Shown: positions 1-5,030, counted from the first letter of the stretch. The stretch: 5,451 nt of DNA from Bacillota bacterium (GCA_029268085.1 JAJUHD010000163.1:1-5451), one strand, 5' to 3'. Notes: generated by a model from the letters alone, not told the origin. Program-made: numbers and translations.

Positions 1-2
1 AC

Positions 3-146
3 AAGAAGAAGGAATTTACCCAAAATGCATTCAACGCAATCAATGCGGTTCTCGGCACGCCAAAGGACAAAATTTGTCTCACAATTTCCGAATTTGATAA
101 CTGGGGGGCCGTCGGCGATTTCAGGGATCAATATTTTACGGACTGA
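3..146 (+). CDS. C-terminal end of a probable tautomerase (4-oxalocrotonate tautomerase/MIF superfamily), 5' end outside window
   Basis: Forty-seven codons are open from the left edge to a TGA at 144-146; the start lies outside the window. The visible peptide has a Lys-rich helix start (KKKEFTQNAFNAINAVLG), then TPKDKICLTISEF, then DNWGAVGDF, and ends in QYFTD. A helix ending in 'VLGTP', a 'DKI' strand with an acidic residue (SEF), and a W-G-x-x-G turn near the C-terminus is the pattern of 4-oxalocrotonate tautomerase-like proteins, where one often sees 'LGTPPDKVRVLINE...NWGIGG'. Such enzymes use an N-terminal Pro for keto-enol tautomerisation; that residue is not in the window, so activity cannot be judged. 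The call rests on remembered family pattern and only a fragment. No terminator hairpin with a U-tract follows the stop. Confidence 0.45.
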   Translation, partial: KKKEFTQNAFNAINAVLGTPKDKICLTISEFDNWGAVGDFRDQYFTD

Positions 147-152
147 TGACTC

Positions 153-290
153 ATGGCCTCCGCCCGGGCGGGAAATGGGTCTTATCGTAACGAAGCCGAA
201 AAATCAATGCCGAAGGATTTAATCCAGGGTATGGTCGCCTGCGCGGACGACAAGTCTGCCGCTATGAAAGTACCTTTTTACACCACTTGA
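153..290 (+). other. Unexplained in-frame open stretch after tandem TGA stops (possible gene remnant)
   Basis: This stretch is in the same frame as the tautomerase fragment upstream, separated from it by TGA TGA and one CTC codon. It opens with ATG at 153 and runs 45 codons to TGA at 288-290. The peptide begins MASARAGNG and later reads KSMPKDLIQGMVACADDK and MKVPFYTT. There is no Shine-Dalgarno before the ATG, and a 12-bp GC palindrome (160-171, CCGCCCGGGCGG) sits inside it. An ATG at 146-148 overlaps the tautomerase stop in another frame but gives only 14 codons. I do not recognise the peptide. It could be the decayed tail of a longer gene, the result of a sequence error, or noise. Confidence 0.2.
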
Positions 291-356
291 CAAGACGCTA
301 TCCCGGTTTCAAAAACGAATAGAGAGAATCGCTGTAATAACTGAAATCAATAAATC

Positions 357-374
357 GTTGTAATTCTTTACAAC
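357..374. repeat. Short perfect inverted repeat in a gene-poor stretch
   Basis: The sequence GTTGTAA-TTCT-TTACAAC is a 7-bp perfect inverted repeat with a 4-base centre; after one mismatch two more pairs extend it (354/377 and 355/376). It lies in the roughly 120-bp AT-rich space between the unexplained open stretch and the tRNA terminator, with no gene start next to it. It has the size of a dimeric-repressor operator, but nothing nearby would be controlled. There is no U-tract, so it is a poor terminator. Apart from this repeat I see nothing supportable between 291 and 413. Confidence 0.4.
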
Positions 375-413
375 AATTTCGGTCTTTGCAACCATATACA
401 TAAGATTCTGGGC

Positions 414-453
414 ATAAAAAATCCCTTGAAAACTAAGCATTTTCAAGGGATTT
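414..453 (-). terminator. Rho-independent terminator of the tRNA-Ser gene
   Basis: Read on the minus strand, a 14-bp perfect stem (arms 440-453 and 419-432, core ATCCCTTGAAAA) with a 7-base loop (433-439) is followed by a T run at 420-416. It starts two bases after the encoded CCA end of the tRNA, so it ends the tRNA transcript. Confidence 0.88.
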
Positions 454-454
454 C

Positions 455-543
455 TGGCGGAAGCGGTGGGATTCGAACCCACGGACGGTTGCCCGTCACC
501 TGATTTCGAGTCAGGCCCGTTATGACCACTTCGATACGCTTCC
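455..543 (-). tRNA. tRNA-Ser (anticodon CGA)
   Basis: On the minus strand the gene starts GGAAGCG at 543 and ends CGCTTCC, discriminator G, then an encoded CCA (457-455). The acceptor arms pair perfectly over 7 bp. The anticodon stem CCTGA/TCAGG closes the loop CTCGAAA, which places CGA at positions 34-36 and reads the serine codon UCG. A long class II variable arm (around GACGGGCAACCGTC) precedes the T arm GTGGG-TTCGAAT-CCCAC; the long arm is the seryl-tRNA identity feature. The D stem appears to contain a U-G pair. Its own promoter (588-616) and terminator (414-453) make it a single-gene unit. The plus-strand ORFs and the 96-codon minus-strand ORF across it are shadows. Confidence 0.97.
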
Positions 544-553
544 ATATATATTG

Positions 554-588
554 AGAAAAAAGTGCGGCTAAAATTCAGCCGCACTTTA
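554..588 (-). terminator. Rho-independent terminator of the SGNH hydrolase gene
   Basis: On the minus strand an 11-bp perfect stem (arms 577-587 and 559-569, core AAAGTGCGGCT) with a 7-base loop (570-576) runs into six T residues at 561-556. It lies 38 bases past the hydrolase stop codon and 11 bases before the tRNA 5' end. The next gene's promoter abuts it: the tRNA -10 box begins at 588, and the predicted tRNA start is inside the hairpin's first arm. Confidence 0.85.
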
Positions 589-616
589 GAATACAACAAT
601 TTTTTAAAAAAGTCAA
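588..616 (-). promoter_or_regulatory. Sigma-A type promoter for tRNA-Ser
   Basis: On the minus strand TTGACT (616-611) is followed by a 17-bp A/T spacer and TATTCT (593-588). The -35 matches consensus at 5 of 6 and the -10 at 4 of 6. Transcription should begin near 581, giving a leader of about 37 bases before the tRNA that RNase P would remove. The whole promoter fits between the hydrolase stop codon (626) and its terminator. Confidence 0.65.
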
Positions 617-625
617 CAGAAATAG

Positions 626-1351
626 TTATGCGCCTTTATCGAGAACTATCTTCCTTGCGATCTGGTTTTCCAAGCTGGGTATAGAACCGGCTATTACACT
701 GGCAATGAGTTCGTGCCCTTTCTCGTTTGGATGGATACCGTCATTGCAGAGATAATCGCTGTAATTGCGTTTTTCAAGGAAAGCAGAGCGTATATCGATG
801 AGCGGAATATTATATTCCGAGGCAATGTAACATACCTTGACGTTATAGATTTCATGAAATCTGTAGATATACTCGTCGGTGCCTCCGAGCCACTGAAGTA
901 TTTTCGCCCCATCAAGTCCCCTGCTGAACCAATTGAAATATTTGTGTTCATCAATTGGAGGAAGGTTCAGCATTACGATTTTTTTCCCCATTTTCTTCAG
1001 CTCGTCGATTATCCCTCGGTAGGTGCGCTCGAATTCGGCAATCGGCGTTTTGGGCAGATGCTCTCCCAGAGGGTTCGCCGCTATCTCTTCCCAAATATGG
1101 TCACTATCGTTCCCACCGTATTCAAGAACCATGATTTCGCAGTCCTGAACGTCCTTTATATGTCTTTCGATCATGCTCTTGCCCTTCATAATAGTGCAGC
1201 CCAGCATCGAATAATTCGTCACGTCGAGAGCGGAGTTTGCCGCCGTCACTATGTTAGCAAAGCAATTTTTTGTCATGGTGTATCTGTTTCTAATCTCGTC
1301 AATGATGACACCCTTAGAAATTGAATCCCCGAACAGACAAATTTTGCTCAT
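626..1351 (-). CDS. SGNH/GDSL-type hydrolase (esterase/lipase-like)
   Basis: This 241-residue protein has all four SGNH blocks in order: block I FGDSIS (residues 7-12, nucleophile Ser10), block II Gly in YSMLGCT (Gly51), block III GGND (79-82, Asn81 for the oxyanion hole), and block V DGIHPNEKGH (204-213, Asp204 and His207 completing the triad). The family hydrolyses ester bonds in lipids, acetylated sugars or peptidoglycan; the substrate cannot be told from sequence. No signal peptide or membrane segment is visible (the N-terminus MSKICLFGDS is the first core strand), so it should be cytoplasmic, and its length is typical of a single-domain member. The ATG at 1351 is supported by GGGAGG at 1361-1366, 9 bases upstream. 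It has a consensus promoter (1393-1421) and its own terminator (554-588), and is transcribed divergently from the DUF1836 gene. A plus-strand ORF at 713-1324 is its shadow. Confidence 0.92.
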   Translation of the reverse strand: MSKICLFGDSISKGVIIDEIRNRYTMTKNCFANIVTAANSALDVTNYSMLGCTIMKGKSMIERHIKDVQDCEIMVLEYGGNDSDHIWEEIAANPLGEHLPKTPIAEFERTYRGIIDELKKMGKKIVMLNLPPIDEHKYFNWFSRGLDGAKILQWLGGTDEYIYRFHEIYNVKVCYIASEYNIPLIDIRSAFLEKRNYSDYLCNDGIHPNEKGHELIASVIAGSIPSLENQIARKIVLDKGA

Positions 1352-1392
1352 TGTAATACGCCTCCCGATAATCGTGTCATATGGTTATTAAT

Positions 1393-1421
1393 ATTATATT
1401 ACCTTATAATCAATATGTCAA
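1393..1421 (-). promoter_or_regulatory. Perfect consensus sigma-A promoter for the SGNH hydrolase
   Basis: On the minus strand TTGACA (1421-1416), exactly 17 bases, then TATAAT (1398-1393). Both hexamers match consensus at 6 of 6. The predicted start near 1386 leaves a leader of about 35 bases containing the GGGAGG site. A promoter this strong ahead of a housekeeping-type esterase suggests either high expression or repression by a bound factor. Confidence 0.85.
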
Positions 1422-1432
1422 CTAAATATGTC
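1412..1432. repeat. 8-bp direct repeat between the divergent promoters (possible operator)
   Basis: AATATGTC occurs at 1412-1419 and again at 1425-1432, a 13-bp period. The first copy covers part of the hydrolase -35 box and the second lies between the two -35 boxes. The position suits a regulator of one or both promoters, but the region is AT-rich and an 8-bp repeat can arise by chance. No protein is identified as the binder. Confidence 0.3.
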
Positions 1433-1436
1433 CTAC

Positions 1437-1465
1437 TTGCATTATTATCTTTTTGGCGTTATAAT
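1437..1465 (+). promoter_or_regulatory. Sigma-A promoter for the DUF1836 gene
   Basis: TTGCAT (1437-1442), a 17-base spacer, then TATAAT (1460-1465): 4 of 6 and 6 of 6 matches. The start is predicted near 1472, giving a leader of about 23 bases. Its -35 box is 15 bases from that of the divergent hydrolase promoter. Confidence 0.8.
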
Positions 1466-1481
1466 ATACTTAATTTTTATT

Positions 1482-1487
1482 GAGGTG
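1482..1487 (+). promoter_or_regulatory. Ribosome binding site that fixes the DUF1836 start at 1495
   Basis: GAGGTG lies 7 bases before the ATG at 1495. An in-frame TTG at 1480 would start translation two bases before this site and only about 8 bases after the predicted transcription start, so it is not used. Confidence 0.8.
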
Positions 1488-1494
1488 TCTAAGA

Positions 1495-2046
1495 ATGGGC
1501 AAAGTCGAAAAACTTCGGGAGCTTGCTGAACAGCTGAAATTTCCGGATTATAACGGGTTTCCCGATATAGAACTGTATATGGACCAAGTACTGGATTTTT
1601 TGTCCCGCAGCAAAACAAGCCTTCGTGATGACGACAGGCTCAGTTCTGCGATGGTGAATAATTATATCAAAGCAGATGTTCTCCCACGCGCCAGAGGAAA
1701 AAAGTATTCAAGAGAGCATCTGGTCTATCTTTCCGTTATTCTGCGGCTTAAGCAGGTGCTTTCAGTCAAGGACACGGGTTACCTGATTAAGGCTGACAAA
1801 CAGAACAAATCCGACGAGGAGTTTTATGAGAACTTCCGCGCTCTTGTCGAGACCTGTGCGAAAGAGCTCAGTGAAAAAGCACTAGCCTCTGAGGAGAGTC
1901 TTCCCGAAATTGCGATGAGGCTTGCTGTCGAAAGCTATATGTGCAAGATCGCCAGTGAGTATATAATTGACAATATCTCGATTTATCCTGAAGCAGAACC
2001 TCAGAAAAAGCCTTTAAAGTCCGGTAACCCTGAGAATCAAAAATAA
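1495..2046 (+). CDS. DUF1836 domain protein (putative HTH-type regulator)
   Basis: The protein has 183 residues from the ATG at 1495, chosen for its Shine-Dalgarno over a TTG five codons upstream. DUF1836 signatures are clear: FPDIELYMDQVLDFL (residues 22-36), a linker rich in Asp and Ser, SSAMVNNYIKADVLP (50-64), then KKYSREHLVYLSVILRLKQVLSVKD (69-93). The 'MVNNY..K..LP......YS.EHL..L..I..LKQ.LS' run resembles a MerR-like winged-helix N-terminus, so DNA binding is plausible, though I know of no established function for the family. Residues 105-165 look helical and may form a dimer or effector region; the last 15 residues (PEAEPQKKPLKSGNPENQK) look disordered. There is no signal peptide or membrane segment. 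It is a single-gene unit with promoter 1437-1465 and terminator 2053-2081. Because it is divergent from the hydrolase, it could regulate that shared region; this is inference. Confidence 0.88.
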   Translation: MGKVEKLRELAEQLKFPDYNGFPDIELYMDQVLDFLSRSKTSLRDDDRLSSAMVNNYIKADVLPRARGKKYSREHLVYLSVILRLKQVLSVKDTGYLIKADKQNKSDEEFYENFRALVETCAKELSEKALASEESLPEIAMRLAVESYMCKIASEYIIDNISIYPEAEPQKKPLKSGNPENQK

Positions 2047-2052
2047 AGTTTT

Positions 2053-2081
2053 ACGCCCCCTTACAAGGGGGCGTTTTGTTT
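2053..2081 (+). terminator. Rho-independent terminator of the DUF1836 gene
   Basis: ACGCCCCCT (2053-2061) pairs with AGGGGGCGT (2066-2074) over 9 bp around a 4-base loop, followed by TTTTGTTTG. It begins 7 bases after the stop codon. GC-rich stem plus T-tract is a textbook intrinsic terminator. Confidence 0.93.
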
Positions 2082-2229
2082 GCAACTAACTTACGGAAGA
2101 ATCCGAACCGCTGCGATATTTTTCGCATAAAATAATAAACGCGTTCCGGCGGCATCGCGGCCGTCCGAACGCTGCATCTGAATACTATCTATGTGAACCG
2201 CTTACGCGGAAAAAAATCCGGCGTGACAG
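2082..2229. other. Non-coding space: 3' region of the small-ORF transcript plus terminator-terminator gap
   Basis: No convincing ORF is found on either strand. From 2128 to 2229 it would be the untranslated 3' part of the minus-strand 25-codon gene, about 100 bases with several GC-rich hairpins: a 5-bp stem GACAG/CTGTC around the stop codon, CCGC-GTAA-GCGG near 2194-2205, and the terminator. A motif of the form TCCGAAC(C)GCTGC(G)AT appears twice, at 2102-2117 and 2164-2177; the second copy is part of the terminator stem. From 2082 to 2127 there is only the gap between two convergent terminators. Confidence 0.4.
2128..2172 (-). terminator. Hairpin terminator of the small-ORF transcript
   Basis: On the minus strand GCGTTCGGACGGC (2172-2160) pairs with GCCGCCGGAACGC (2153-2141) over 13 positions with two mismatches, around a 6-base loop, followed by GTTTATTATTTTATG. 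The strong GC stem and T-rich tail indicate an intrinsic terminator, though the T run is interrupted by A. It lies about 58 bases after the stop of the 25-codon ORF. Confidence 0.65.
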
Positions 2230-2307
2230 TTATCTGTCGCTGGGTACTGTTTCGGTGTTTCCGTAGATCATGTCGTCCACATCAGTATTTCTGATTATTC
2301 TGTACAT
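2230..2307 (-). CDS. Small 25-residue protein of unknown function
   Basis: ATG at 2307 to TAA at 2230 gives 25 residues. The peptide starts MYRIIRNTDVDDMIYG and ends NTETVPSDR. It is hydrophilic with an acidic centre and has no membrane helix or Cys, so it is unlike a membrane type I toxin, a signal peptide or a typical lanthipeptide precursor. Its support is the expression context: AAGGAG 8 bases before the ATG, a near-consensus promoter (2338-2366) placed for a leader of about 24 bases, and a strong downstream hairpin (2128-2172). I do not recognise the sequence. It could be a real small protein, a leader peptide, or the coding part of a dual-function small RNA of about 200 bases. It lies between two genes with their own terminators, so it is not attached to either as an upstream leader. 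Confidence 0.6.
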   Translation of the reverse strand: MYRIIRNTDVDDMIYGNTETVPSDR

Positions 2308-2315
2308 TATACCAA

Positions 2316-2321
2316 CTCCTT
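2316..2321 (-). promoter_or_regulatory. Strong Shine-Dalgarno for the 25-codon ORF
   Basis: On the minus strand the sequence reads AAAGGAG-TTGGTATA-ATG. AAGGAG is a near-full match to the anti-Shine-Dalgarno, with 8-base spacing. It is the main evidence that this short frame is translated. Confidence 0.75.
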
Positions 2322-2337
2322 TCTTATGATTGACTTG

Positions 2338-2366
2338 ATAATACCGCACCCTGCACAAAATGTCAA
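2338..2366 (-). promoter_or_regulatory. Near-consensus sigma-A promoter for the small gene, with A/T upstream tract
   Basis: On the minus strand TTGACA (2366-2361, 6 of 6), a 17-base spacer, then TATTAT (2343-2338, 5 of 6). About 40 bases upstream of the -35 are runs of A and T, as in UP elements bound by the RNA polymerase alpha subunit. The start is predicted near 2331, just ahead of the ribosome binding site. Confidence 0.8.
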
Positions 2367-2421
2367 TTAAAAATGCATAAACATTTTATTAAAAATTTGT
2401 AAAGATAGTCATAATATTATC

Positions 2422-2463
2422 AATAACAATATATGCCGGAGAGCAGAATTCTCCGGCATATAT
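2422..2463 (-). terminator. Hairpin terminator of the P-type ATPase gene (weak U-tract)
   Basis: A 14-bp perfect stem (arms 2450-2463 and 2429-2442, core CCGGAGA) with a 7-base loop begins 4 bases after the ATPase stop. The following minus-strand sequence TGTTATTG is T-rich but broken, so termination may be partial; leakage would run into the upstream A/T tract of the small gene's promoter. Confidence 0.7.
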
Positions 2464-2467
2464 ATAG

Positions 2468-4954
2468 TTAATATTTTCTTTTGGGAGCGGCAACATGCCT
2501 TCCTGCGCGGGACGTTGTCCTTGCGATTTTTTTCTTCGTTCCGGCCTGCAAAGGCGCAAATTTCTTTTCTATTCTGTCAAAGCCCCGTATAAGTAGCTTC
2601 ATCAGCGGATAGGCAAGTAAGGAAAAAACAACCAGCACGAGTATCGACTGATATGAAAGAGAAGTGAGCGTGAAAAGCTCCTTAAAGAATATCAGCATTA
2701 TGGCAAACGTCACGCACATCGAAATTACAAGGAATTTCCGCATACTGTTATACGGGATGCAGAGCCTGTGAAGAACCAGCATTCCAACGATGGCCATTAT
2801 AATTGCACATATGGTGGACATTTCTTCGACCGGAAAATCAAAGGCAACGTAAAACAGCATAACTCCTACAATAAGTATGATGTCCGAAAAACCGCCGGGC
2901 AGCGCGCGGTAGATTACATTTCTCAGGAACTTGCCCCGAACAAGGTTTTCATTCGGCTCCATAGCCAAAACAAAAGACGGAATACCGATGCATACCGTAC
3001 TGACAAGACTCAGCTGTGAGGGCGTCAGCGGATAAGGCAATGTGAAAAACAAGGTTATCAGCGCCAGAACGAATGAGAAAATATTCTTTACCAGATACAG
3101 AACCGCGCTTCTCTCGATGTTATTGATAACGCGGCGGCCTTCCATAACCACCGACGGCATCGATGCGAAGTTTGAGTTCAGCAGCACGACGTGCGATACC
3201 TGACAGGCAACCTCGCTTCCCGAGGCCATAGCAACACTGCAATCCGCTTCCTTAAGCGCAAGCACATCGTTTACGCCGTCTCCCGTCATCGCAACCGTAT
3301 GTCCTGCCGCCTTGAGCGCCCTTATCAGCTTTCGCTTCTGATCGGGAGTCACCCGGCCGAATACCGTATATTGCTCCGCTGCGGCGCGCAGCTTCCTGTC
3401 GTCGTCGAGCGTGCGGGCGTCGATGTATTTATCCGCGTTAGCAATACCCGCTCTCTTTGCGACCTCCGAGACCGTCAGCGGGTTGTCTCCGGAAATGACT
3501 TTAATTGTAACGCCCTGTTTTTCAAAATACTTAAATGTCTCGGGCGCGTTCTTTCTGATCTTGTTTGCGAGAAGGATCAATGCAAGCGGAAATATCTTCT
3601 CTGTCAGGGCTTCGTCCGAAAGCCTTCCGTCATATATAGCCAGAAGCAGGACCCGGCAGCCCTTTCTTGAATAGTAGTCGATTTTGTCTCTGTAATTATC
3701 GTAGTTTTCACCGAGAATAACTTCCGGGGCGCCGAGCAAGTAGGTCTCATCCTCGTGGAACGAGACACCGCCGTATTTTCTAACAGATGTAAATGGAAGC
3801 GTCTCTCGGGCAACTTGCGTCGGCTGACCTTTGAAATATTTGCGCAGGGCGGCCATGGTATCGTTGTCGTCCTGCATAGCATAGACATAGTCGGACATTA
3901 TCATACGGATATCGTCCTCAATGAATCTGTCTTTGCAAAGCAGACAGACATCCTCGACTATCATCTTGTTTTCGGTTATTGTTCCTGTTTTATCCACACA
4001 CAGAGTATCGACGCGCGCAAGCGTCTCAATGCAATTCATGTCATGCACGATAGTTTTACGCTGGGCGAGACGCACAACCGCAGCAACAAGCGCTATACTG
4101 GTCAGCAGATACAGTCCCTCCGGTATCATTCCGACCAGCGCGCCGACCGTTGATACAACGCCTGCCTGAACGCTCCTGTCCAGCCAGACAATCTCCTTGA
4201 CAGCCATTACGGCGCCTATAGGGATCAGCATAATGCCTATCCACTTGACCAAGACAGAAAGCGAGCGCATCATTTCGGACTGTGTTATCCTGTTATTCTT
4301 TTTCGATTCCAGTGTGAGGCGCGAAACGTAAGAATCTTTGCCGACACGGGTTAGCCTCGCCCTTACCGATCCGGAAACCACAAAGCTGCCGCTCATGAGC
4401 TCGTCTCCGGCGGTCTTTTTAATCTCGTCCGCTTCGCCCGTCATCAGTGCTTCGTTGACCTGGCATTCTCCCGAAACGACGATTGCGTCTGCAAAGATTT
4501 GATTGCCCTGAGCAAATACCACAATATCGTCGCGGACCGTATCTTCAACGCTGACGGTCCTGATTACTCCGTCCCGTACGATAATGCCCTTCGGCGTGCT
4601 TAATATGCTGAGCTTGTCCAGCGTTTTCTTGGCGCGGAGCTCCTGAACAATGCCGATTAGGATGTTCGCGAGAACAACCGGCATAAAGGTGAGATTTTTC
4701 CATGAGCCTACCGCTATTATACAGGCTGCCAGCGCAAAGAAAACTATGTTGAAGTATGTGAGAAGGTTCGAACGGATAATCTGCCCTACCGTTTTGGTCG
4801 GCGGTTCGATCGGCGTGTTCCCATACCCGTTCTGCATCCGTTCCGACGCCTGCTGTGCCGTCAGCCCAAGCTCTGGAGAAGCGCAGAACACCGGTATCTC
4901 CTGTCTGACCTGTATTATCTCGCTGTTTTTTTTTGCCGATGCGCGTAAAGCCAT
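2468..4954 (-). CDS. P-type cation-transporting ATPase, CtpE/Exp7-like group
   Basis: Full-length pump of 828 residues. The actuator domain has EALMTGEADEI with TGE at 172-174; M4 has VGMIPEGLYLLTS with PEGL at 278-281; the phosphorylation motif is DKTGT with Asp321; the nucleotide domain has LLGAPE (407-411), where many pumps have KGAPE; the HAD part has SGD (488-490), TPDQK (Lys540) and MTGDGVND (556-563). About ten membrane segments fit: near 64-83, 88-107, 234-254, 264-297, 616-639, 648-666, 689-705, 713-731, 740-760 and 765-789. M6 reads CIGIPSFVLAMEPNEN, typical of the CtpE/Exp7-like group rather than the DG-P-A motif of SERCA-type pumps. No heavy-metal CPC motif or metal-binding domain is present. 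Mycobacterial CtpE is reported to move Ca2+; Ca2+ here is inference. The C-terminus (791-828) is a basic tail. ATG 4954 has GAGGGG 9 bases upstream and a promoter at 4985-5014. Confidence 0.93.
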   Translation of the reverse strand: MALRASAKKNSEIIQVRQEIPVFCASPELGLTAQQASERMQNGYGNTPIEPPTKTVGQIIRSNLLTYFNIVFFALAACIIAVGSWKNLTFMPVVLANILIGIVQELRAKKTLDKLSILSTPKGIIVRDGVIRTVSVEDTVRDDIVVFAQGNQIFADAIVVSGECQVNEALMTGEADEIKKTAGDELMSGSFVVSGSVRARLTRVGKDSYVSRLTLESKKNNRITQSEMMRSLSVLVKWIGIMLIPIGAVMAVKEIVWLDRSVQAGVVSTVGALVGMIPEGLYLLTSIALVAAVVRLAQRKTIVHDMNCIETLARVDTLCVDKTGTITENKMIVEDVCLLCKDRFIEDDIRMIMSDYVYAMQDDNDTMAALRKYFKGQPTQVARETLPFTSVRKYGGVSFHEDETYLLGAPEVILGENYDNYRDKIDYYSRKGCRVLLLAIYDGRLSDEALTEKIFPLALILLANKIRKNAPETFKYFEKQGVTIKVISGDNPLTVSEVAKRAGIANADKYIDARTLDDDRKLRAAAEQYTVFGRVTPDQKRKLIRALKAAGHTVAMTGDGVNDVLALKEADCSVAMASGSEVACQVSHVVLLNSNFASMPSVVMEGRRVINNIERSAVLYLVKNIFSFVLALITLFFTLPYPLTPSQLSLVSTVCIGIPSFVLAMEPNENLVRGKFLRNVIYRALPGGFSDIILIVGVMLFYVAFDFPVEEMSTICAIIMAIVGMLVLHRLCIPYNSMRKFLVISMCVTFAIMLIFFKELFTLTSLSYQSILVLVVFSLLAYPLMKLLIRGFDRIEKKFAPLQAGTKKKIARTTSRAGRHVAAPKRKY

Positions 4955-4984
4955 TAGCTATATCCCCTCAAAAGTGCTGCTCAT

Positions 4985-5014
4985 ATAATAACACAATCTA
5001 CTGCAATGTGTCGA
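4985..5014 (-). promoter_or_regulatory. Extended -10 promoter for the P-type ATPase
   Basis: On the minus strand TCGACA (5014-5009, 5 of 6), an 18-base spacer, then TATTAT (4990-4985, 5 of 6) preceded by TGT, making an extended -10. The predicted start near 4978 gives a leader of about 24 bases that includes GAGGGG at 4964-4969. Confidence 0.6.
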
Positions 5015-5030
5015 ACATTTTGTAAACTTT

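Noticed and set aside
144..149. Selenocysteine or TGA-recoding at the tandem TGA
   Set aside because: There is no convincing SECIS-like hairpin just downstream (only a 12-bp GC palindrome), two TGA in a row is not a known pattern, and TGA is a normal stop elsewhere in the window.
25..222. Plus-strand 65-codon ORF
   Set aside because: It overlaps the tautomerase-like frame in another frame and has no ribosome binding site. Its residues after the tautomerase stop (TDDSWPPPG) could suggest a frameshift continuation, but they match nothing recognisable.
309..599. Minus-strand 96-codon ORF
   Set aside because: It runs straight through the tRNA-Ser gene and both flanking terminators, and no ribosome binding site supports it or its internal ATG near 401.
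713..1324. Plus-strand 203-codon ORF opposite the hydrolase
   Set aside because: It is the antisense shadow of a gene with complete SGNH motifs and has no family features of its own.
1480..1494. TTG start for the DUF1836 protein five codons upstream
   Set aside because: It would begin ahead of the Shine-Dalgarno GAGGTG and very close to the predicted transcript start; ATG 1495 has correct spacing.
2335..2423. 9-bp inverted repeat TTGATAATA / TATTATCAA around the small-gene promoter
   Set aside because: The arms are 71 bases apart in very AT-rich DNA; one overlaps the -10 box by necessity. Chance is the simpler explanation.
3191..4169. Several plus- and minus-strand ORFs inside the P-type ATPase gene
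   Set aside because: All are out-of-frame or antisense shadows of an uninterrupted 828-residue gene with complete motifs.
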